From Oscillospiraceae bacterium (GTDB lineage Bacteria; Bacillota; Clostridia; Oscillospirales; QAMX01): a DNA stretch of 5,738 nt. The stretch's first letter is position 1. Each line of letters starts with the position of its first letter. Below are positions 1 to 4,997 of this stretch, piece after piece. The translations under genes and the position numbers were made by a program. The notes under the pieces are model-generated. The model ran no database searches and had not been told where the DNA came from. It was given only the letters and a program-made list of their open reading frames with translations. The DNA lies in assembly GCA_902772625.1 (NCBI GenBank), contig CACYBP010000361.1, forward strand, positions 1-5,738, read 5' to 3'.

Positions 1-28
1 GGATCCCGGCGAAAGGCGGGACGGGAGT
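1..28 (-). other. 3' flank of the PBP gene
   Basis: Only 28 bases follow the PBP stop codon before the window ends. I see no hairpin followed by a T-run on the minus strand, so the cluster may continue leftward, where Firmicutes usually carry mraY or murF. Bases 1-20 resemble 2395-2414 in the PBP leader (16 of 20 ungapped). Confidence 0.35.
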
Positions 29-2362
29 TTATTCGCCCGTCTCGTAGGTATTGCCGTCCAGGAATTCCACCGTGACGACGCTCCCCTTCAGCGCCGTGCT
101 GCCCGGTTCGATGCTCTGTTTTTTGGCGCGGACGCTGTCGCCCGCCACGGTCTGCACCGCGCCGGTGGCGTGCATGTAAAAGCCCGCTTCCTCCAGCCTT
201 CTGACCGCCGAGGGATAGGAAAGGCCCACCACCGAGGGCACCTCGCCGGTCTCCTCGGGCGCGGTCTCGCCGCAGTAGAGGATCACCTTGGTGCGGTTGG
301 AGATGACGGAGCCGTAGGCGGGTGTCTGCGCCGTGACGGTATCCCCGGTCCCGACGATCTCCACGTCCAGTCCCGCGGCCTTCGCCCGGGCCAGGGCGTC
401 GCTCTGAGAAAGGCGGGTCATCTTGGGCACCGTGACCTGCAGGGTCGCCAGCTCCTCTTCGGTATAAATAGGCTCTACGCCGAGGTACGGCAGGATCTCC
501 GAGAAGATCCGCCCCACCACGGGAGCGGTGATCTGGCCGCCCTGATAAAGGCTGCCCTTGGGCTCGTCGATCAGGACCAGCACCGCGTATTGCGGATCGT
601 CGCAGGGGGCGATGCCCATAAAGGAGGCGATATAATCCTGTTCGGTGCCGGCCGCGTTCTTTTCGGAGGTGCCGGTCTTGCCGCCCACCCGGTAGCCCGC
701 CACGTAGGCGTTGCGGCCGGTGCCCTTGGAGACCACGCGTTCCAGGATCCGGCAGAGGGTCTCGGAGGTCTCTTTGCTGACGATCTGGCGCAGAATCTCC
801 GGCTCCATGCTTTCGGTGACGTTCCCCTCGGCGTCGGTGTAGGCCGCCACCACGTGGGGCTTCATCTCCACGCCGCCGTTGGCGATGCCCGCCACCGCGG
901 TGATAAGCTGGATCGGGGTGATCTTGAAGCGCTGGCCGAAGGAGGCCACCGCGAGGTTCGCGGCGCTGTCGCCGAAGGTGTTGGCGTTGAAGAAGATGCC
1001 GCTGGATTCGCCCGGCAGATCGATGCCGGTCTTGGAGGTCAGGCCGAAGGATTCCACCCCGCGGTAGAAGCCCTCCGCCCCGATGGAACGCCCGATCTCG
1101 ATGAAGGCCACGTTGCAGGAGCCCATCACCGCCCCGGTGAAGTCCAGAGAACCGTGGCCTGCGTGCTTCCAGCAGCCGATGTTCCACCCGGCCACATGGG
1201 TGGAGCCGCCGCAGTAGTAGGTATCCGAAAGCTTCGAGGTCCCGCCCTCCAGGGCGATGGCCGCGGTGACCGTCTTGAAGGTGGAGCCGGGCTCGTAGGC
1301 TTCGCTGACCGCCTTGTTGCGCCAGGCGGAATAGAGCATGTTCAGGCGGGCGGTGTTCTGCTCCTCGGTGGGAAGCAGGGCGAGCTCGGCCTCCTGTTCC
1401 TCCGAAAGGGCGCGCGGAGCGTTCAGATCGAAATCGGGATAGGAGCCCATGCCCACCACGGCGCCGGTCTTGACGTTCAATACCACACCGGTGGCGCCGG
1501 CGGCGTCGTTGTCGATGGTGGCGGTCTCAAGATATTTCATCAGGATATCCTGCACCGTGTGATCCACGGTCAGGACCACGCCGAGGCCGTCCTCGGCGTC
1601 CATGTACTGCTCGTAGGAAAAGGGCATGGCCTCGCCGTCCCGGTTTTTCGCCGAGATGATCCGGCCGGCCTGGCCCGAGAGGATCGGATCGTAGGTCCGT
1701 TCCACGCCGTAGGTCCCCTCCCCGTCGGCGTTGGTGAAGCCGATGATGGCGCTGGCAAAGCCGCCGTAGGGATAATAGCGCTCGCTGGAGGGATAGAAGT
1801 CCACGCCGCGGATCTTGTTTTCCGAGATGAAGGCGCGGATCACGTCGGTCTTGGATTTGTCGACGTTGCGGGCCACCACCTGATAGTAGGAATCCTTTTT
1901 GGCGGCCTTGGCCATCAGAAGATCGTAATCGAGATCCAGGACCTCCGCCAGCTCATGGCAGATCGCCTCGATCTTCTCCTCGTCTTCTTTCTGCCACTTT
2001 TCTTTGGTCTCGGCCGACTTCACGGTGTCGTAATCCCGGCGCATATTGGCCGGGGCGAAGCAGATATGCTCCACCACCGTGGACACCGCCACCTCGTTCA
2101 TGTTGGCGTCGTAGATCACGCCCCTCACCGGGAGGAGGGTGACCGAACGGGTCTGCTGGCGGATGGCGCGGCTCTGCCAGGTCTCGTGGTCCAGGATCTG
2201 GACCTTGGCCAGCTGGTAAAGCAGATAAGGCAGCACCGCCAGACACACCAGCCCCAGTATGGCGAAAACGCGCAAAAGCATCCCCTTGTCGGGCGCAAGC
2301 GATTTGCGGTCCGGCACGGGATTCTTTTTGCGCGTGTTTTTCTTCTTCAGAGAGTCGTCCAT
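29..2362 (-). CDS. ftsI: Class B penicillin-binding protein, FtsI/PBP2B/SpoVD family, with two PASTA domains
   Basis: This is a membrane-anchored D,D-transpeptidase that crosslinks peptidoglycan, most likely at the division septum with a SEDS glycosyltransferase partner. The 777-residue protein has a basic cytoplasmic N-terminus, one membrane segment at about 29-51, and a PBP dimerisation domain beginning with the PVRGVIYD motif (78-85). The transpeptidase domain shows all three catalytic motifs: STFK (nucleophile Ser360, Lys363), SCN (415-417) and KTGT (562-565). Two C-terminal PASTA repeats follow at about 642-699 and 706-768. The ATG start is preceded by GGAAGGA with a 7-nt spacer, and the hydrophobic anchor sits where expected from this start. 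It is fourth in the mraZ-rsmH-ftsL order, where Firmicutes place pbpB or spoVD. SpoVD usually has one PASTA domain, so two favour the vegetative PBP2B/PBP2X type, but the subfamily is not settled. It appears to have its own promoter and a leader of about 110 nt. Confidence 0.95.
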   Translation of the reverse strand: MDDSLKKKNTRKKNPVPDRKSLAPDKGMLLRVFAILGLVCLAVLPYLLYQLAKVQILDHETWQSRAIRQQTRSVTLLPVRGVIYDANMNEVAVSTVVEHICFAPANMRRDYDTVKSAETKEKWQKEDEEKIEAICHELAEVLDLDYDLLMAKAAKKDSYYQVVARNVDKSKTDVIRAFISENKIRGVDFYPSSERYYPYGGFASAIIGFTNADGEGTYGVERTYDPILSGQAGRIISAKNRDGEAMPFSYEQYMDAEDGLGVVLTVDHTVQDILMKYLETATIDNDAAGATGVVLNVKTGAVVGMGSYPDFDLNAPRALSEEQEAELALLPTEEQNTARLNMLYSAWRNKAVSEAYEPGSTFKTVTAAIALEGGTSKLSDTYYCGGSTHVAGWNIGCWKHAGHGSLDFTGAVMGSCNVAFIEIGRSIGAEGFYRGVESFGLTSKTGIDLPGESSGIFFNANTFGDSAANLAVASFGQRFKITPIQLITAVAGIANGGVEMKPHVVAAYTDAEGNVTESMEPEILRQIVSKETSETLCRILERVVSKGTGRNAYVAGYRVGGKTGTSEKNAAGTEQDYIASFMGIAPCDDPQYAVLVLIDEPKGSLYQGGQITAPVVGRIFSEILPYLGVEPIYTEEELATLQVTVPKMTRLSQSDALARAKAAGLDVEIVGTGDTVTAQTPAYGSVISNRTKVILYCGETAPEETGEVPSVVGLSYPSAVRRLEEAGFYMHATGAVQTVAGDSVRAKKQSIEPGSTALKGSVVTVEFLDGNTYETGE

Positions 2363-2370
2363 CGGCTGAT

Positions 2371-2377
2371 CCTTCCG
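2371..2377 (-). promoter_or_regulatory. Ribosome binding site of the PBP gene
   Basis: On the minus strand GGAAGGA lies 7 nt before the ATG at 2360-2362. The 10-mer CCCGGAAGGA that contains it occurs a second time in the leader (plus-strand positions 2434-2443), so the leader holds a copy of the initiation site with no start codon after it. Confidence 0.8.
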
Positions 2378-2408
2378 GGAATTCTTCTTTGCCGGGATCC
2401 CGGGAAAG

Positions 2409-2434
2409 CGCGGGCGTTCCCCCGCGTCTTTTTT
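2409..2434 (+). terminator. Terminator-like hairpin facing right, inside the PBP leader
   Basis: Read on the plus strand, CGCGGG (2409-2414) and CCCGCG (2421-2426) form a perfect 6-bp GC stem with a 6-nt loop, followed by TC and six T residues (2429-2434). This is the layout of an intrinsic terminator for rightward transcription, yet no rightward gene ends here. It could stop antisense transcription into the dcw genes. In the leftward PBP mRNA the same bases can form a leader hairpin preceded by an A-run. The structure is seen directly; the function is inferred. Confidence 0.45.
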
Positions 2435-2456
2435 CCTTCCGGGCGGGGCGGGAAGG
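2435..2456 (-). promoter_or_regulatory. Leader hairpin pairing with a decoy Shine-Dalgarno sequence
   Basis: In the PBP mRNA leader, CCTTCC (2451-2456) can pair with GGAAGG (2435-2440) across a 10-nt GC-rich loop. The same CCTTCC could instead pair with the identical GGAAGG of the real ribosome site (2371-2376). Two alternative structures are therefore possible, one leaving the ribosome site free and one covering it. The stem is only 6 bp and no ligand or protein partner can be named. Confidence 0.3.
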
Positions 2457-2465
2457 CGTCCTTTG

Positions 2466-2479
2466 CCCCTATCCCCTAT
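2466..2479 (-). repeat. Tandem heptamer at the predicted PBP transcription start
   Basis: Plus-strand CCCCTAT occurs twice back to back (2466-2472 and 2473-2479), reading ATAGGGG twice on the transcribed strand. It overlaps the last bases of the -10 box and covers the predicted start site. It may be a binding site for a regulator or simple chance; no known operator is recognised. Confidence 0.4.
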
Positions 2480-2506
2480 TATACATCATATGGGATCGAT
2501 TTGCAA
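2478..2506 (-). promoter_or_regulatory. Sigma-A type promoter for the PBP gene
   Basis: On the minus strand TTGCAA (2501-2506, 4 of 6 to the consensus -35) and a perfect TATAAT (2478-2483) are separated by exactly 17 bp. Transcription would start near 2471, leaving a leader of about 110 nt before the PBP start codon. It lies just past the terminator-like hairpin behind the ftsL-like gene, as expected for a separate transcription unit. Confidence 0.75.
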
Positions 2507-2556
2507 TTATGACCTACAGATTGTGGAAGGTCTTTTTCTCTTTTCTTTCTCCCGGG

Positions 2557-2609
2557 TAAAAAGCTTTGAAAAGTAAGGGAAGGAAATGCGGCAACATTTC
2601 CTCCCTTAC
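2557..2609 (-). terminator. Long-stem terminator-like hairpin after the ftsL-like gene
   Basis: On the minus strand the arm at 2595-2609 (GTAAGGGAGGAAATG) pairs with the arm at 2573-2588 through 15 bp with a single bulged A, around a 6-nt loop (2589-2594). The stem is followed by TTTTC and, a few bases on, a run of five T (2557-2572 region). A smaller hairpin GTCGG/CCGAC (2610-2614 and 2621-2625) precedes it. The stem is unusually long but less GC-rich than typical, and the T-tract is broken, so it may be a partial terminator, a processing or stability element, or both. It starts about 50 nt after the ftsL-like stop codon. Confidence 0.7.
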
Positions 2610-2657
2610 GTCGGATATGCCCGACAAGTATATAAAGTTGGGGACGGCAGGATCAGA

Positions 2658-3191
2658 TCACCGGAAGAATTCAAAGATCTCCTCCAGCTTTTCGCCCAGA
2701 GTGCCGAAGGCGCGGGCCGCGGCGCCGGAGCTTTCTTTCCCCGTATGGGAAACCATCACGTCGGGGCGGGAGGTGTCCAGATATTCGACGCCGCTTCTTT
2801 CAAGCTTGTCCATGTCGTATTTGCGGACGAAGGCCTCGATCTCCTCGTCGCTGACGTTCGAGAGGGTGAATTTCTTCAGCTTGGAGATCTCCTGATCGCT
2901 TTTGCGGATGCTGGCCTCGTATCCGGAGGCCTCCAGCGAAAGCTCGGTCAGGGTCATGTACTGGCCCACCAGGAACATATAGAGAACGGCCACCGCCAGA
3001 AGCGCGGCGATCCAGAGCGGGCGAACGGCGCTCTTTTCCCGGGGAAGCGGCCGGGTTCGAACGCCTTTTTTCGGTGCGGGAGCAAGCTCGGGGACTCTTT
3101 CAGGGCGTACCTTCGGCGCGCGGGCCAGATTGTCGTTATACCGGCCGCGTTCCATCCTGTCAAGATCGATCTCTATGATCCTTTTTTCCAC
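2658..3191 (-). CDS. ftsL: FtsL-like bitopic cell division protein
   Basis: This is a 177-residue single-pass membrane protein, assigned to FtsL by position between rsmH and the division PBP and by its architecture. A charged, proline- and arginine-rich cytoplasmic tail (1-57) is followed by one membrane segment (about 58-79) and a short helical, coiled-coil-like stretch (about 80-108, including IRKSDQEISKLKKF). FtsL forms a complex with FtsB/DivIC and activates the septal FtsW-PBP synthase. The extracellular part is unusual for FtsL. After the coiled coil it has an acidic segment (DEEIEAFVRKYDMDKL, 115-130), a Ser/Gly/Ala linker and an amphipathic C-terminal helix (LGEKLEEIFEFFR). The start is GTG, chosen because AAAAGGAG lies 8 nt upstream (AGGAG at 3200-3204) and no ATG nearby is better placed. 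The gene begins 30 nt after the rsmH stop. Sequence divergence is normal for FtsL, so the name rests mostly on synteny. Confidence 0.8.
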   Translation of the reverse strand: MEKRIIEIDLDRMERGRYNDNLARAPKVRPERVPELAPAPKKGVRTRPLPREKSAVRPLWIAALLAVAVLYMFLVGQYMTLTELSLEASGYEASIRKSDQEISKLKKFTLSNVSDEEIEAFVRKYDMDKLERSGVEYLDTSRPDVMVSHTGKESSGAAARAFGTLGEKLEEIFEFFR

Positions 3192-3221
3192 GGTGCTCGC
3201 TCCTTTTCCGTGTGTGCTCGT

Positions 3222-4148
3222 TTATTTGATCTTCTCCCCCGCCCGGAGCTTGGCGCTTCTGGCGCGGGGGTTTGAGGCAAGCTCTTCTTCACTTGCCTCC
3301 AGGGGCTTGCGGATGACGCTTTTCATCCGGGGCGTCTTCCCGCATACGCAGACCGGGAATTCCGGAGGGCAGGTGCAGCCCCGCTCCATCTCCCGGAAAA
3401 AGTTCTTTACGATCCGGTCCTCCAGCGAATGGAAGGTGATCACCGCGAGCCTTCCGCCGGGCTTCAGGATCTCGTAGGCCGCCTCCAGCGCCGGGGGCAG
3501 GCCGGTCAATTCTCCGTTCACCGCGATGCGGATCGCCTGAAAGCTTCTTTTCGCCGGATGCTTGTCCCGGCGCATCTTCGGAGGCATCGCGTCCCTGATG
3601 ATCTCAGCCAGCTCGGAGGTGGTCCCGATGGGTTTTTCCTCCCGCCGTTTCACGATGGCTTTCGCGATGGCGCGGGCCATCTTCTCCTCGCCGTATTCAA
3701 AGAGGATCCTGGAAAGCTCCTCCTCCGGCGCTTCGTTCACAAGCTTCGCGGCCGAAAGCTCCTCGCGGGTGTCCATGCGCATATCCAGCGCCGCGTCGGC
3801 GTGGTAGGAAAATCCACGCGCGGGATCGTCCAGCTGATGTGAGGAAACGCCCAGGTCGAAAAGGACGCCCGAGACTCTTCCCGCGATCATTCTTTCCTCA
3901 GCCATGGCCTTGAGGGAGACGAAATTCAGCCTCACGGCCTCGAAATCCGGATTCGCGCCGATACGCGCCTTCGCGGCCTCGATGGCCTCGCCGTCCCGGT
4001 CGATGCCGATCACGCGGCCGCCCCGGCGAAGGATCTCCGCGGTGTGTCCCCCGCCCCCGAGGGTGCAGTCCACGTAAAGCCCGCCCTTTTCCACACGGAG
4101 GGCGTCCACGGCCTCGGTGAGCAGAACGCTCGTATGTTGAAATTCCAT
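3222..4148 (-). CDS. rsmH: 16S rRNA (cytosine(1402)-N(4))-methyltransferase RsmH (MraW)
   Basis: RsmH uses S-adenosylmethionine to methylate N4 of C1402 in the decoding centre of 16S rRNA. The 308-residue protein is full length for the family. It shows the SAM-binding loop DCTLGGGGHT (27-36), the acidic ribose-binding Asp50 in VIGIDRD, FDLGVSSHQLD (97-107), RGFSY (111-115), DMRMD (122-126), HPAKRSFQAIRIAVNGEL (197-214) and ITFHSLEDR (237-245). The tail has a C-x-C ... C-x-C cluster (Cys258, 260, 267, 269) and the conserved NPRARSAKLR (293-302). The ATG lies 1 nt after the mraZ TGA with no convincing Shine-Dalgarno sequence (the preceding bases read GAACAATTTCTGAT), so translation is probably coupled to mraZ. 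It is second in the mraZ operon. Confidence 0.98.
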   Translation of the reverse strand: MEFQHTSVLLTEAVDALRVEKGGLYVDCTLGGGGHTAEILRRGGRVIGIDRDGEAIEAAKARIGANPDFEAVRLNFVSLKAMAEERMIAGRVSGVLFDLGVSSHQLDDPARGFSYHADAALDMRMDTREELSAAKLVNEAPEEELSRILFEYGEEKMARAIAKAIVKRREEKPIGTTSELAEIIRDAMPPKMRRDKHPAKRSFQAIRIAVNGELTGLPPALEAAYEILKPGGRLAVITFHSLEDRIVKNFFREMERGCTCPPEFPVCVCGKTPRMKSVIRKPLEASEEELASNPRARSAKLRAGEKIK

Positions 4149-4149
4149 A

Positions 4150-4569
4150 TCAGAAATTGTTCTTTTCCATGATGGCGATCACGTCCTCGCCGGAGAGCTC
4201 GTCCATCTTGTTCTTCCAGGTATCCTCGTCCCAGATCTCGACGCTGTCCACTGCGCCGACGATCACCACGTTCTTGCCGATCCCGGCGTATTCCCGCATC
4301 ATCTGGGGAATGACCATGCGGCCCTGGGCGTCGATGGGGACCTCGCTGGATTTGGATATAAAGAAATGCGTCAGCTTTTTCGATTCATTGAAGGGCAGAG
4401 CCCGGATCTTGGCGGCGAAGGCCTCCCATTCCGGGCGGGAATAGACCATCAGGTTGCGGTCGATCCCGCGGCAGATGACCGGAGCCTCTCCGATCTCATC
4501 CTTCAGGGGCGCGGGGAAAAAGAAGCGGCCCTTCGCGTCCACGGTATGTCTGAATTCACCCTGCAGCAC
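4150..4569 (-). CDS. mraZ: Transcriptional regulator MraZ
   Basis: MraZ is a DNA-binding protein with two SpoVT-AbrB-like domains that assembles into rings and controls the dcw promoter, repressing its own operon in the species studied. The 139-residue protein is of normal length. The signature DxxGR occurs once per domain: DAKGR (11-15, followed by FFFPA) and DAQGR (80-84, followed by MVIPQ). The start codon is GTG, giving (V/M)LQGEFRHTVDAKGR, which matches the usual N-terminus. A strong GGGAGGGG ribosome site (4578-4585) lies 8 nt upstream. It is the first gene of the cluster and is preceded by a consensus promoter and repeat pair that fit autoregulation. The stop codon is 1 nt from the rsmH start. 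Confidence 0.97.
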   Translation of the reverse strand: MLQGEFRHTVDAKGRFFFPAPLKDEIGEAPVICRGIDRNLMVYSRPEWEAFAAKIRALPFNESKKLTHFFISKSSEVPIDAQGRMVIPQMMREYAGIGKNVVIVGAVDSVEIWDEDTWKNKMDELSGEDVIAIMEKNNF

Positions 4570-4685
4570 CGCGTCTTCCCCTCCCTTCCCGAAGTCTTCG
4601 GATCATCCTCGCGGCGTCCGGCGGGCGGTGTTTGCTCCCTTGGAGCGCCGCTGCCCTCCGCCAAACATCCACTGTCATCCACTAC
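4570..4685 (-). promoter_or_regulatory. mraZ mRNA leader (about 115 nt)
   Basis: This stretch runs from the predicted mraZ transcription start to the GTG codon and holds no open frame that I can support. It can form a perfect 5-bp hairpin GCTCC/GGAGC with a 3-nt loop (4634-4646). It also contains the 13-bp palindrome CCGAAGTCTTCGG (4589-4601), just upstream of the ribosome site at 4578-4585. No known riboswitch or protein-leader motif is recognised. Confidence 0.45.
4666..4683 (-). promoter_or_regulatory. Probable MraZ operator: two direct repeats with 10-bp spacing
   Basis: AGTGGATG occurs twice on the minus strand (plus-strand CATCCACT at 4666-4673 and 4676-4683), spaced exactly one helical turn apart and lying on the predicted mraZ transcription start. 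Known MraZ sites are short G-rich direct repeats with 10-bp period in mraZ promoters (TGGGN repeats in E. coli, AAAGTG-type repeats in Mycoplasma), and here the core is AGTGG/TGGAT. Degenerate 5-of-8 copies may flank the pair at 11-bp offsets (4655-4662, 4687-4694). The site type is inferred from position and pattern. Confidence 0.6.
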
Positions 4686-4691
4686 GCTACC

Positions 4692-4721
4692 ATTATAAAC
4701 ACAGGAGCCCGGTTTTGTCAA
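4692..4721 (-). promoter_or_regulatory. Consensus sigma-A type promoter of the mraZ operon
   Basis: On the minus strand a perfect TTGACA (4716-4721) and a perfect TATAAT (4692-4697) are 18 bp apart. Transcription should begin near 4685, inside the probable MraZ operator. Such a strong promoter would need a repressor to keep division genes in range, which agrees with the operator placement. Confidence 0.88.
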
Positions 4722-4919
4722 GAGGGAAAGAGAGAAATTTGTTCTGAAATTCGACGGTTTTTTTCGTTTTATGCCGTTTTCCCAGCGGCGAACATTTGTT
4801 TATTTTGTCTTTTTCATTTTGATTTCCGAACAGGCGTTTGCCTCTTGTGTCCGGCTTTTTTACGGGCCACAAGATGTTGCGGTCTGCTTTTTCGGGGCAA
4901 AGAAGCGCCGGTGCGGGAG
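4722..4919. other. AT-rich divergent intergenic centre
   Basis: This stretch of about 200 bases lies between the two outward-facing promoters, and I see no gene in it. It is much richer in A and T than the coding sequence, with T-runs on the plus strand at 4751-4774 and 4800-4827. It contains a 7-bp inverted repeat (listed separately) and a tiny AGGC/GCCT hairpin at 4832-4843. Confidence 0.5.
4843..4874. repeat. Inverted repeat TCTTGTG/CACAAGA, possible operator
   Basis: TCTTGTG (4843-4849) and its exact reverse complement CACAAGA (4868-4874) are separated by 18 bp, with centres 25 bp apart. The right arm ends about 45 bp before the -35 box of the rightward promoter, a plausible place for an activator or a looping repressor of the sugar-related gene. 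The pair could also be chance in a low-complexity spacer. Confidence 0.3.
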
Positions 4920-4948
4920 TTGCTTTCCCTTCCCCGATCCGATATAAT
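4920..4948 (+). promoter_or_regulatory. Promoter of the divergent beta-helix gene
   Basis: TTGCTT (4920-4925, the conserved TTG of the -35 box) and a perfect TATAAT (4943-4948) are 17 bp apart on the plus strand. The start site would be near 4955, about 43 nt before the ATG at 4998. An AAAGGAAAG ribosome site (4981-4989) follows in the right place. Confidence 0.7.
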
Positions 4949-4997
4949 ACAGAAAAAGGCGAACCTCTCCCTTCGCCCGGAAAGGAAAGACGAAACG

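Noticed and set aside
1..6. GGATCC at the very start, suggesting a cloning junction
   Set aside because: GGATC-type words are common through the window, including many in coding sequence, so a single site at the edge is not evidence of an artefact.
170..2512. A 780-codon open frame on the plus strand, antisense to the PBP gene
   Set aside because: It mirrors the PBP codons in GC-rich DNA, its translation is rich in Gly, His, Ala and Asp with no recognisable domain, and the opposite strand has clear catalytic motifs. Long antisense frames are expected at this base composition.
2529..2553. Pyrimidine-rich tract on the plus strand as a functional element
   Set aside because: It lies between the terminator-like hairpin and the PBP promoter, has no regular repeat unit, and can be explained as low-complexity spacer.
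2586..3275. Plus-strand open frame of 229 codons over the ftsL-like gene
   Set aside because: It begins inside the terminator-like hairpin, shows no domain, and overlaps a minus-strand gene with a ribosome site, a membrane segment and conserved gene order.
4503..4721. Minus-strand 72-codon frame covering the mraZ leader, a possible leader peptide
   Set aside because: Its start lies at the -35 box of the mraZ promoter, so it would not be in the transcript, and it overlaps the mraZ start in another frame.
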